Below are positions 7,097 to 14,507 of a DNA stretch of 17,881 nt, in pieces; the first letter of the stretch is position 1; every line of letters starts with the position of its first letter. This DNA is from Oscillospiraceae bacterium (lineage in GTDB: Bacteria > Bacillota > Clostridia > Saccharofermentanales > Saccharofermentanaceae), in assembly GCA_902795955.1 (NCBI GenBank), contig CADBNJ010000002.1:1-17881 (forward strand). Reading direction: 5' to 3'. The translations under genes and the position numbers were made by a program. The notes beneath the pieces were generated by a model, which was not told the DNA's origin, searched no databases, and saw nothing but the letters and a program-made list of their open reading frames with translations.

Positions 7097-8686
7097 TGCG
7101 AATATCTTCGCGCCTCTCGTCTCTATCCATCTGAACAACAGGAGCGACATTGCTGCGAACAGCGCACAGGCGATGCACATATAGACTTCCGAACCGAGCT
7201 TGTATCCCTCGAGAATGTATGCGGCAGGAGTAACCATGCTCAAGATCCAGCCGCCGAACATCGAGAGCATGACACAAGCGCTCTGCTTCATCGGCGAATT
7301 CTCGTTGGTCCAGTCAAGGAAGGGGAACTTGATGCTTAACATGGTGTCGAACAATGACATAAACAATGTGAAGATGAGCGAGAACAATAACACAAGAACC
7401 CTGACCGTGATCGGGGAATCCAGAATGATCATGAAGCAGATCCCCGTAAACAATACAGGTACGGCCGTCAGGACGAACTGAAGTGCCGCCTTGGCGCGGA
7501 GAATGAGCCTGGCGTTCACGGGCAGAGACTGTGCGATCCAGATATTCTTGCCTTCAAGCGATACGGAAGGCGCGGCCATATTATTCATAGTTATCAGGAG
7601 TGATGCCACGGCGCTCAATGCGATTGCGGCCAGGTCCGGTCTGCTTGGCAGAAGGCTGTTGACCGCCTTGCAGAAATCACCGCCCTTTACCAGGAAGAAT
7701 ACGCCGGTTGCCGGTATGAGCAGGATGGACAGACCGCAGTTGAGCATGTAGTTAGGGCTGGACGTGAACTTTGCAAGCTCTCTGCCGAACAGCGCACCGA
7801 AAGCGCTCTTTGCCCTGACAGTCTTCTCTGTATACTTCTTCTTCGTGACCTTGCCGCTGGCAGTGGCGATCTTGATGAAGCTGCGGGAGATAACTATCCA
7901 TATCAGTGCGGCACAAACGATAACGATTGCAAGGAATACCGCACAGGCGATCCATTCGCCTTCCCCGATCCTTCCGAAAAGGTACAGCACATACGCAGAC
8001 CCCTTGATCTTATTCCCGTAAACATCAGCCTTCCTGATGATATCCTGAATGATATCATTTGCTTTGAAATAGAAGAAATAATAACCGGCGATGAACAGAA
8101 GAGAAATGATCACGGTAATGAAGCTCCTGTTCTTGAGCTTCACGCTTATCTTGGCAACAACCCATCCGAGAAGGCATGACAGGAGCAGCACAATTCCCGT
8201 GACGATGAAGTAGAGCATGATGCCGCAGATAACATTGGCGGCAGTGACCCCGTTCACGATCCATCCCACGATAAGTGCCGGAATGAGCACTGTTGCCGAA
8301 TACATCGTTCCCATCAGATATACATTGATCAGACGGGCCGTTATCAGTGTCTTCACCGGGATGGGCATGGACAGCAGAAGCTCGTTATCCTTGGCGAGAT
8401 ACAGGCTTGTAAATGTGTTGAATACGCTGCCGAACGCGCCGAAGATGATGGCAAGTCCGCTCATGATCAGATAGAACAGCCATCCCATGCCTGCAGCGGA
8501 CATCGGCGGGCACATTGTAAATGACAGCACGGTGAACATTCCGCCAAGCACACCGACCATAATGATCACAAAGAATATTATCCAGGCAGCTATCGCACCC
8601 TTCGAGCGCATCTTATTCTTCTTGGCATCGAAGAAATAGCTCTTGAATACCTCATTTATCTGCTTTTTGACAAGGACCCACAGCAT
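7088..8686 (-). CDS. ABC-2-type transporter permease, 12 predicted TM
   Basis: This 532-residue integral membrane protein is the membrane half of an ABC exporter with the ATPase encoded just upstream. About twelve hydrophobic segments can be picked out, six in each half, at roughly 32-57, 67-90, 120-144, 150-178, 190-208, 245-268, 308-330, 340-363, 395-418, 424-447, 462-486 and 496-516. Between the halves is a basic cytoplasmic stretch (SGKVTKKKYTEKTVRAK). The string ELLLSMPIPVKTLITAR is typical of ABC-2 family exporters of Bacillota whose substrates are mostly unknown. Its ATG overlaps the ATPase stop by 1 nt (TAATG on the minus strand), with TGGAGG (8694-8699) as ribosome site. Its stop codon lies inside the end of whiA on the other strand. 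The substrate cannot be told from sequence; peptides, antimicrobials and envelope components are all possible. Confidence 0.88.
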   Translation of the reverse strand: MLWVLVKKQINEVFKSYFFDAKKNKMRSKGAIAAWIIFFVIIMVGVLGGMFTVLSFTMCPPMSAAGMGWLFYLIMSGLAIIFGAFGSVFNTFTSLYLAKDNELLLSMPIPVKTLITARLINVYLMGTMYSATVLIPALIVGWIVNGVTAANVICGIMLYFIVTGIVLLLSCLLGWVVAKISVKLKNRSFITVIISLLFIAGYYFFYFKANDIIQDIIRKADVYGNKIKGSAYVLYLFGRIGEGEWIACAVFLAIVIVCAALIWIVISRSFIKIATASGKVTKKKYTEKTVRAKSAFGALFGRELAKFTSSPNYMLNCGLSILLIPATGVFFLVKGGDFCKAVNSLLPSRPDLAAIALSAVASLLITMNNMAAPSVSLEGKNIWIAQSLPVNARLILRAKAALQFVLTAVPVLFTGICFMIILDSPITVRVLVLLFSLIFTLFMSLFDTMLSIKFPFLDWTNENSPMKQSACVMLSMFGGWILSMVTPAAYILEGYKLGSEVYMCIACALFAAMSLLLFRWIETRGAKIFASL

Positions 8687-9393
8687 TATTCAGCCTCCAG
8701 TTCCAGGAATACCTCTTCAAGGCTGTCATCGCCCTTGACCTCATCCATCGTTCCTGCCTTGATAAGCTTGCCCTGCTTGATGATCGCCACCTTGTCACAG
8801 AGCTTCTCCGCCACTTCCAGGACGTGCGTCGAGAAGAAGATGGCTCCGCCGTTATTGCAGTGCTCTCTCATCATCTCCTTAAGCGTATGTGCCGCCTTGG
8901 GATCGAGCCCAACGAAAGGCTCGTCCATGACAATGAGCCTGGGCGAATGCATCCATGCGGATATAACAGCCAGCTTCTGCTTCATTCCGTGAGAGTAAGC
9001 AGATATGGGCTGTGCCAGATCGCCGGTCAGTTCAAAGAGATCGGCATACTTGCGGATCTTCTCTCTCCTGACTTCCGGTGTGATCCCATAAATATCAGCC
9101 ACAAAGTTAAGATACTTGATACCGCTCATATAAGCATAGAGATCCGGGTTATCGGGGATATATGCCAGATCGCGTTTGCAGGCGACAGGTTCTTCAACGA
9201 CCGATCTGCCGTTGATAAGGATAGTACCCTGATCGAACTGCAGTATTCCCGCCACGCTCTTGAGGGTCGTTGTCTTGCCGGCACCGTTATGACCGATAAA
9301 TCCGTAGATCTCACCGGGCTGAATGTGGATCGTCAGGTCATCAACAGCTTTGTAATTGCCGTAATTCTTTGTAAGATGATCTATCTTAAGCAT
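8686..9393 (-). CDS. ABC transporter ATP-binding protein (BcrA-like)
   Basis: A 235-residue cytoplasmic ATPase that powers the permease encoded next. All ABC motifs are present: Walker A GHNGAGKTT (34-42), an ABC signature YSHGMKQK (133-140, a common variant of LSGGQ in drug/peptide exporters), Walker B LIVMDEP with D157 and E158, a D-loop GLDP, and H190 of the switch region (FFSTHVLEVAE). The usual Q-loop glutamine is replaced within YIPDNP, as often in the BcrA/CcmA-like subfamily. Length and layout are those of single-domain exporters such as BcrA. Ribosome site GGAG (minus strand, 9400-9403) lies 6 nt before ATG. It is the first gene of a two-gene unit transcribed away from the divergent region with the GACA repeats, which may control it. 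Confidence 0.93.
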   Translation of the reverse strand: MLKIDHLTKNYGNYKAVDDLTIHIQPGEIYGFIGHNGAGKTTTLKSVAGILQFDQGTILINGRSVVEEPVACKRDLAYIPDNPDLYAYMSGIKYLNFVADIYGITPEVRREKIRKYADLFELTGDLAQPISAYSHGMKQKLAVISAWMHSPRLIVMDEPFVGLDPKAAHTLKEMMREHCNNGGAIFFSTHVLEVAEKLCDKVAIIKQGKLIKAGTMDEVKGDDSLEEVFLELEAE

Positions 9394-9453
9394 AATAATC
9401 TCCGTTCATTTATCAGATTCGTGCATATTTTATCATTATTCCCTCATATAAAG

Positions 9454-9490
9454 TTGACAGTACACGACAAAAAAATGACATTTAACGACA
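9454..9490. promoter_or_regulatory. Candidate operator: four phased GACA hexamers
   Basis: Four hexamers ending in GACA lie at 9454 (TTGACA), 9464 (ACGACA), 9475 (ATGACA) and 9485 (ACGACA). The steps are 10, 11 and 10 bp, one helical turn each, so all fall on the same DNA face. Tandem hexamers with a one-turn period are how OmpR/PhoB-family response regulators bind; the layout recalls the Bacillus PhoP box, though the bases are not a clean TTAACA consensus. The last copy falls where a -35 box is expected for the rightward promoter. The regulator is not in the window, so the identity is inference. Confidence 0.5.
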
Positions 9491-9513
9491 ATTGCTCAAA
9501 TATATGATAAAAT
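9485..9513 (+). promoter_or_regulatory. Candidate promoter for the PQQ-like propeller operon
   Basis: ACGACA (9485-9490) and TAAAAT (9508-9513) are separated by 17 bp, giving a start near 9520 and a leader of about 25 nt to the ATG at 9546. The alternative TTTAAC (9481-9486) with TATGAT (9503-9508), spacer 16 bp, is about equally good. The -35 is weak in either reading, which would fit activator dependence through the GACA repeats that overlap it. Confidence 0.4.
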
Positions 9514-9545
9514 ATTACCCAATTTGGCGTTTTGAGGGGTTATGG

Positions 9546-11438
9546 ATGAACGACAGAGATCAATACATTGAGCCCGATAACAGCTACTACAAGCCTTCCC
9601 GCGATCCGGGAGAGGGCACGGTAGGACTGGTCGTAATTATGACGGTGCTCTTCGTTATCCTCACTACCGTACTGGCAGTGGTCTACTTTAACAAGCGCAA
9701 AACCGGGGACAAGCCTGAAGATTCCGGAGCTTCCGCACCGAGTGCATACATATCTGTAGCAAGCCCCACTCCCACACCGGTCCCGCCCAAGACAGAGGAT
9801 CAGAATGCCGTATTATATCCGGGACTTGCCGTTATCAACATGTCAACCGATGAAGAGATAGCCGACAAGGCAAAGCCGGACGCGCGCGGTCTTATGGAGA
9901 CTGTTTTTACAGGAGAAGACAGGAAGGTTGTGGAGGAATTCAAGAGGAATGACCCGATATTCATGGGTGACCCGATCAATTACGGGACATATCAGGGTAT
10001 ATACACATTCAGAGGCAACAATTTCCGTAACTGTTCATCTTTCGGGAATACTAATATATCGGAAGGAACGATCAAGCAGGTATGGGAGTTCAAAGGCATC
10101 GGCACGCTTTTGGCTTCCACATTGACTTTTGAGTGGTCGGGTGTGAGGTGGACAGGCCAGCCTATCGTGGTCAAGTGGCCGCAGAGCGTTAAGACTACCA
10201 TGAACATGTATGACAGCGCCAGGAACAAGGCAGATCTTGTTGAAGTCATCATAGCTGCCTGCGACGGCAAGATATATTTCCTTGATATGGATACGGGTGA
10301 ACAGACAAGAGACCCCATCAATGTCGGTGCGTCGGTCAAGGGAACGCCTGCGCTCGATCCGAGGGGATATCCGCTGCTCTATGTGGGACAGTGTGATAAT
10401 AACGGAACGTCCACTAATTTTGGAATGTATATATATTCACTTCTTGACGGCAAGCTGCTGTATCAGTACGACGGCGAGGATGATGCACCTTACAGGTCAG
10501 GATGGAGGGCTTTCGATTCGTCACCCATCATCGATGCGAAGTCGGATACGCTGATGTGGCCCTGCGAGAACGGCATCATCTATACGTTCAAGCTCAACAC
10601 CAACTATGCTCCGGGCATTGATGATATCTCCATCGCACCGGAGAGGACGGGGTATAAGTACATATTCAGAGACAACACGGGTTCTCACATGGGTGTCGAG
10701 AGCTCCATGTCCGTTTACGGCAATTACGGCTATTTTGTGGATAATACGTGCAATCTCGTCTGCCTGGATCTTAACACAATGAAGATGGTGTGTTGTGTGG
10801 TCTTAGGCGATGATTCCGATGTTACGCCCACGATCTCCGAGGAGAACGGAGTGCCTTATGTGTATGTGGGAACGGAAGTTGACAGCCAGGGCGGATCCGG
10901 CCAGTACTGCGGTGCCGCATATGTTTACAAGATCCACGGGCTTACGGGCGAAGTGATCTGGCAGACATCGGAGCCCTGCTATACGTATAACGGTGAGACA
11001 TCTGAGACGGATCAGAACGGCGGATGCTTCGGCAATCCGATCATCGGCAAGAATTCCATCTCCAATCTTGTGATCTTCCCTTTCAGCATGACCAAAGGAT
11101 TGATGAGCGGCAACAAGCTGGTTGCATATGATAAGGATCTGGGAACGAAGGTCTGGGAGTACGACATGAACATCTATTCCTACAGCTCGCCTGTTGACTG
11201 CTATGATGCATCAGGCAAGGCTTATATCGTTATCGGTGACTCCATCGGTCAGATCCACCTTGTAAGCGCTGATTCTTCGGAATGCAAGAGACTCTCGTAT
11301 CTGCAGTGCTCACGCAATATCAATTCAGCTTCCAAGACGACTTCGGGTCTGGTCTTCGAGGCATCTCCTGTAGTATTTGGCAACAGAATGATAATAGGAA
11401 CGATGGGCGGATCTGTCTTCGGGATCGATCTCGGGTGA
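9546..11438 (+). CDS. Membrane-anchored PQQ-like beta-propeller protein
   Basis: A 630-residue protein with one N-terminal membrane segment (about 25-48, VGLVVIMTVLFVILTTVLAVVYF), a low-complexity linker rich in Ser/Thr/Pro (SPTPTPVPP), then a beta-propeller. The propeller blades have the recurrent PQQ/YVTN-like pattern: DGKIYFLDMDTG, CNLVCLDLNTMK, AAYVYKIHGLTGEVIW, NKLVAYDKDLGTKVW and GGSVFGIDLG. The segment YTFRGNNFRNCSSFG is typical of a family common in Clostridia with no established function. No enzymatic residues for a PQQ dehydrogenase are evident, so a scaffold or sensor role is more likely than catalysis. The start at 9546 is chosen because GAGGGG (9534-9539) lies 6 nt before it; an in-frame TTG at 9492 would fall in the promoter. 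The propeller holds 14 cysteines, and basic residues (NKRK) follow the membrane segment, which makes its orientation unclear. The next gene follows after 10 nt. Confidence 0.82.
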   Translation: MNDRDQYIEPDNSYYKPSRDPGEGTVGLVVIMTVLFVILTTVLAVVYFNKRKTGDKPEDSGASAPSAYISVASPTPTPVPPKTEDQNAVLYPGLAVINMSTDEEIADKAKPDARGLMETVFTGEDRKVVEEFKRNDPIFMGDPINYGTYQGIYTFRGNNFRNCSSFGNTNISEGTIKQVWEFKGIGTLLASTLTFEWSGVRWTGQPIVVKWPQSVKTTMNMYDSARNKADLVEVIIAACDGKIYFLDMDTGEQTRDPINVGASVKGTPALDPRGYPLLYVGQCDNNGTSTNFGMYIYSLLDGKLLYQYDGEDDAPYRSGWRAFDSSPIIDAKSDTLMWPCENGIIYTFKLNTNYAPGIDDISIAPERTGYKYIFRDNTGSHMGVESSMSVYGNYGYFVDNTCNLVCLDLNTMKMVCCVVLGDDSDVTPTISEENGVPYVYVGTEVDSQGGSGQYCGAAYVYKIHGLTGEVIWQTSEPCYTYNGETSETDQNGGCFGNPIIGKNSISNLVIFPFSMTKGLMSGNKLVAYDKDLGTKVWEYDMNIYSYSSPVDCYDASGKAYIVIGDSIGQIHLVSADSSECKRLSYLQCSRNINSASKTTSGLVFEASPVVFGNRMIIGTMGGSVFGIDLG

Positions 11439-11448
11439 GGAGTAAGTT

Positions 11449-11856
11449 ATGAGCATGAACATGTCCTACGGTCAGATAAAGATACTTGAAGTGGAGGTCA
11501 GATCCTATTCCGACGAGGGATACAAGGTCAGGTATGACTTTGAGAAGAGGCTTATCTCGTGGCGCGATTTCTACATGTGGAACAACAACTTCATGAAGTC
11601 GCTTACGGACAGCAAGCTGGAGATACTGTCGAAGCGCCTTCCGGAGAGTCATATACTTGAGTGTCTGGAGAATTACAACAAAGGGAAGGGCGATCCCAAG
11701 AATACCCTCAGAAGACCGGGCAAGTGGGAGATCACGGTGGAATTCAACGATAAGACGAGAGTTAAGTGTTCCGATGCGGATCTGTTCCCGGTCGAATGGA
11801 TAGAACTCCGGAGCATCATCGAGAGCACAACAGAATGCACATTCCGCCTGCACTGA
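11449..11856 (+). CDS. Conserved-looking small protein of unknown function
   Basis: A 135-residue soluble protein without a signal peptide or membrane segment. I do not recognise its family with certainty. Notable features are an N-terminal strand-rich part (KILEVEVRSY), an aromatic stretch ISWRDFYMWNNNFMKSL (about 36-52), the motif LPESHILECLENYNKG, and a C-terminal segment WEITVEFNDKTRVKCS...FPVEWIELRSII. The composition is that of a real, compact globular protein (mixed charge, regular hydrophobic spacing), and codon use matches the neighbours. GAGGAG at 11437-11442, overlapping the stop of the propeller gene, lies 6 nt before ATG; a second ATG two codons later is less well placed. It is probably co-transcribed with the propeller gene 10 nt upstream, so a joint function is possible but unproven. 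Confidence 0.75.
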   Translation: MSMNMSYGQIKILEVEVRSYSDEGYKVRYDFEKRLISWRDFYMWNNNFMKSLTDSKLEILSKRLPESHILECLENYNKGKGDPKNTLRRPGKWEITVEFNDKTRVKCSDADLFPVEWIELRSIIESTTECTFRLH

Positions 11857-11909
11857 TGCTCTCATTGTGGTAAAATTCTATAAGCTGATAATATTTGGGA
11901 GAAGTGCAA

Positions 11910-12515
11910 TTGGATTACTTGGAAGGATTATTCCTCGGTAAGCTGTGGAGCGACACCGATTTTGAGAACAGACGTCATCTCGGTCTGTTTGTTCTCTACG
12001 GGCTTCTCGTAGACAGCATCATCTTATTCAACTACTTTATCGGCGGATCGCTTCTGGGCATCGGAAGATTCGGAGTGCTGCAGATCATTCTGCTCGCCAT
12101 CCTGTTCCTTGCGTGCCCTTTCATCTGCTTCAGGTATTACCGAATGCCCATTGCGGGCAAGATAGTTATATTGATCGAGAAGATATTGAAGTCATATCTT
12201 ATTGTCAGTCTTACGGTTGGTCAGATGCTCTCCCGGATCACTATACAGAAGAGCGGATTCCAGGATTACGTGATCAATTATCTGAACGGGACACTGGAGA
12301 AATACACCGAGACTTTTGCTTCAAGTGCAGGCTCGTTCGCCACGGTGCTGGCGGTGCTTGCCGGAGGGATACATGTCGTGCTGACGGCCGTTCTGATAAT
12401 CGCTGCGGCCATCGTGATCCCGGGTCTCGTATATCTGGCCTTCAGACTGCTTCAGTACGGATATGACTGGCTTATCAGTAAATATATAATCAAAAGGTTT
12501 TTCCCTACCCATTAA
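11910..12515 (+). CDS. Small integral membrane protein of unknown function, TTG start
   Basis: A protein of about 201 residues with four or five hydrophobic segments, near 23-45 (LGLFVLYGLLVDSIILFNYFI), 52-75, 80-110 and 145-190. The N-terminal part (DYLEGLFLGKLWSDTDFENRRH) is probably cytoplasmic and the C-terminus is basic (ISKYIIKRFF). I do not recognise a family. No ATG is available near the beginning. GGGAG at 11897-11901 is 8 nt before the TTG at 11910, which I take as the start; another in-frame TTG at 11895 overlaps this site and is unlikely. It lies 53 nt after the unknown small gene and 18 nt before the kinase gene, all on the same strand, so it is probably in the same operon. The function cannot be inferred from sequence. 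Confidence 0.72.
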   Translation: MDYLEGLFLGKLWSDTDFENRRHLGLFVLYGLLVDSIILFNYFIGGSLLGIGRFGVLQIILLAILFLACPFICFRYYRMPIAGKIVILIEKILKSYLIVSLTVGQMLSRITIQKSGFQDYVINYLNGTLEKYTETFASSAGSFATVLAVLAGGIHVVLTAVLIIAAAIVIPGLVYLAFRLLQYGYDWLISKYIIKRFFPTH

Positions 12516-12533
12516 TATGTAAGGTGACATCAC

Positions 12534-13544
12534 ATGGCAGAACTTCAGGACTTATTAGACATCACAATAGAAGAATTGGAAGAGAGCCTCGGCTCAAGGA
12601 AACTCACCGGATTGATCTCAAGTTCTGAGGAGCGTTTCCTTAAACGCATCAACGGCATAGTTGAGGATGTGATCAATGACAGTTCCAAGAAGGCAGTCTT
12701 CATCTCGGGACCTACTTCTTCGGGCAAGACAACATCCACCATGCGCTTGTCCCAGGGCTTTAAGAGGAACGGCAAGCCTGCCGCATTCCTCTCGCTCGAC
12801 GATTACTACAAGATGGCTGATCTTACATTTGACAGTGAGGGAAGACCTGACTTTGAGACGATCGATGCACTTGACGTTGACAGGATCGCCGAAGACATCA
12901 GCAACATAATAAGAGGGAAGAAGGTAATCCCTCCCGTATTTGATTTTACCGTACGCAAGCCGATGGAAGGTGATGAGAGCCGTGCGATACAGCTCCCCGA
13001 GGACGGTGTCCTCGTTGTGGAAGGCCTGCACGGGCTGTCTGACAGGGTATCAGGCGATATATCTCCCGATATCTGTGTCAAATTATTCATCGTACCGTTC
13101 GGCAACGTTTACCACGATACGAAGCTGATGGATAAGAGGGAGATAAGGCTTTTGAGAAGGATAGTCAGGGATAACCGTCACAGAGCGGCACACGCGCTGT
13201 CCACGATCGATTACTGGCCGATGATAGAGAATTCGGAGAAGATATATTTCAAGCAGTATCTTGCCAAAGCCACATATCACGTCAATTCATTCCTTGCTTA
13301 CGAGCCTCTCGTCATTGCCCCGATGGCTCTTCAGGACATCAGGAAAGCATTGGATGATGCCAAAGACGGCGTCATCGCGCCCAATGTCTTCATGGAGAGG
13401 TCCAATACGGGCAAGCCTTTCGCCGATCTCGACAGAGCGATCGAGGAAGCAGGCAAGCTGATAAAGCATCTTGAGGAGATCCCCGTGATCGATCCTTCAC
13501 GCGTCCCGGATGCATCGATCTTAAACGAGTTTATCAGTTCTTAA
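12534..13544 (+). CDS. Uridine-kinase-like P-loop kinase (nucleoside kinase family), shortened
   Basis: A 336-residue cytoplasmic P-loop kinase of the phosphoribulokinase/uridine kinase superfamily. Visible motifs are Walker A GPTSSGKTT (59-67), LSLDDYY (86-92), DFETIDALD (106-114), the strand VLVVEGLHGL (159-168) and the lid RLLRRIVRDNRHR (205-217). The C-terminal end, PSRVPDASILNEFIS, matches the ending of the Clostridial nucleoside kinase proteins that are usually about 550 residues long. Those carry an N-terminal TGS domain and a threonyl-tRNA-synthetase-like domain; here only about 50 helical residues precede the kinase domain. Substrate is unknown; phosphorylation of a nucleoside is the family guess. 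AAGGTGA at 12521-12527, 6 nt before ATG, supports the start, so the short form is not an annotation artefact. metA follows after 21 nt. Confidence 0.85.
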   Translation: MAELQDLLDITIEELEESLGSRKLTGLISSSEERFLKRINGIVEDVINDSSKKAVFISGPTSSGKTTSTMRLSQGFKRNGKPAAFLSLDDYYKMADLTFDSEGRPDFETIDALDVDRIAEDISNIIRGKKVIPPVFDFTVRKPMEGDESRAIQLPEDGVLVVEGLHGLSDRVSGDISPDICVKLFIVPFGNVYHDTKLMDKREIRLLRRIVRDNRHRAAHALSTIDYWPMIENSEKIYFKQYLAKATYHVNSFLAYEPLVIAPMALQDIRKALDDAKDGVIAPNVFMERSNTGKPFADLDRAIEEAGKLIKHLEEIPVIDPSRVPDASILNEFISS

Positions 13545-13565
13545 AATGAAGTAAGGAGGCATGAC

Positions 13566-14507
13566 ATGCCCATTAGAATAGCTAACAATCTGCCTGCGAG
13601 AGCCACGCTCGAACAGGAAAGGATATTTGTCATGGAGGAGACAAGGGCCCTGACGCAGGATATCAGGCCCATTAAGATCGTCATCCTCAATCTTATGCCC
13701 AACAAGGTGGTCACGGAGACGCAGATCCTCAGGGCATTATCCAACACGCCCATCCAGATCGACATCGACCTGATCCATACGGCAACCCACAAATCGCAGC
13801 ATACGGCAGAGGAGCACCTGACAAAGTTCTATGAGACTTTCGATCAGGTGAAGGATAATTTCTACGACGGAATGATCATCACCGGCGCCCCCGTGGAACT
13901 CCTGGATTATGAGGATGTGGACTACTGGCCCGAGCTGTGCGAGATCATGGAGTGGAGCAAGAGCCATGTGTATTCCACGCTTCACATCTGCTGGGGTGCT
14001 ATGGCAGGGCTTTACTACCATTACGGCATCCCCAAGTACACGCTGCCTAAGAAGTGCTTCGGCATATTCGAACACAAGATGATATACAGGAACCCCGTCA
14101 AGCTCTTCAGAGGATTCGATGATGTGTTCTATGTGCCGCATTCAAGGCATACCGAACTCCACAAGGAGGATATCGAGAAGAACAGCAAGCTCAGGATCCT
14201 GTCCGAATCGGAGGAATCGGGAGTGTACTGCGTGTCTGACCTCAAGGGAAGGCAGATCTTCATCACGGGTCACTCAGAATATGATGTCAACACACTGGAC
14301 AGTGAGTACAAGAGGGACCTGGGACTTGGACTTCCCATAGACATACCCGTTAATTACTATCCCGATGACGATCCGTCCAGGCCGGCTGTGCTTAAGTGGA
14401 GATCATCTGCGACACTGCTGTTCACCAACTGGCTTAATTACTACGTCTATCAGGAGACTCCTTTTGAGATAAGTGCCATCGCAGGGATGAAGCACGGGGA
14501 GGAATGA
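13566..14507 (+). CDS. metA: Homoserine O-acetyltransferase (MetA family)
   Basis: This 313-residue cytoplasmic enzyme acylates L-homoserine, the first committed step of methionine synthesis. The catalytic cysteine is C142 in HICWGAMAG, and the partner histidine and glutamate are H236 and E238 in FITGHSEYD; MetA-type enzymes are glutamine-amidotransferase-like rather than alpha/beta hydrolases. Residue 111, in GAPVE, is glutamate: in the Bacillus cereus enzyme Glu111 gives acetyl-CoA preference, whereas E. coli has Gly111 and uses succinyl-CoA. The product is therefore predicted to be O-acetylhomoserine despite the metA name. TAAGGAGG at 13552-13559, 6 nt before ATG 13566, is among the strongest ribosome sites here. 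The 21-nt upstream gap leaves no room for a SAM riboswitch or T-box, so regulation, if any, is at an upstream promoter. The stop overlaps the nnrD start. Confidence 0.95.
   Translation: MPIRIANNLPARATLEQERIFVMEETRALTQDIRPIKIVILNLMPNKVVTETQILRALSNTPIQIDIDLIHTATHKSQHTAEEHLTKFYETFDQVKDNFYDGMIITGAPVELLDYEDVDYWPELCEIMEWSKSHVYSTLHICWGAMAGLYYHYGIPKYTLPKKCFGIFEHKMIYRNPVKLFRGFDDVFYVPHSRHTELHKEDIEKNSKLRILSESEESGVYCVSDLKGRQIFITGHSEYDVNTLDSEYKRDLGLGLPIDIPVNYYPDDDPSRPAVLKWRSSATLLFTNWLNYYVYQETPFEISAIAGMKHGEE

Larger units (their letters stand above)
9425..9515. repeat. Perfect 12-bp inverted repeat with outward-facing -10-like boxes
   Basis: ATATTTTATCAT at 9425-9436 is the exact reverse complement of ATGATAAAATAT at 9504-9515; the arms are 67 bp apart. 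Each arm contains TAAAAT reading outward, toward the ABC ATPase on the minus strand (9427-9432) and toward the propeller gene on the plus strand (9508-9513). The arrangement suggests either matched divergent -10 regions or two half-sites for one regulator. AT-rich 12-mers can arise by chance, but exact symmetry in a divergent promoter region is suggestive. Confidence 0.6.

Noticed and set aside
8824..9507. Open frame of 227 codons on the plus strand
   Set aside because: Antisense to the ABC ATPase, which has all its motifs; the frame also crosses the divergent promoter region.
9492..9545. Earlier TTG start for the propeller protein
   Set aside because: It overlaps the predicted -10 region and lacks a ribosome site; ATG 9546 has GAGGGG at the right distance.
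11865..11892. Possible promoter TTGTGG-16-GATAAT before the small membrane protein
   Set aside because: Transcription would begin at about 11899, inside the ribosome site of the gene, so a usable leader would be lost; kept only as a weak possibility.
13545..13565. SAM riboswitch or T-box before metA
   Set aside because: Only 21 nt separate the stop of the kinase gene from metA, and they consist mostly of the ribosome site.
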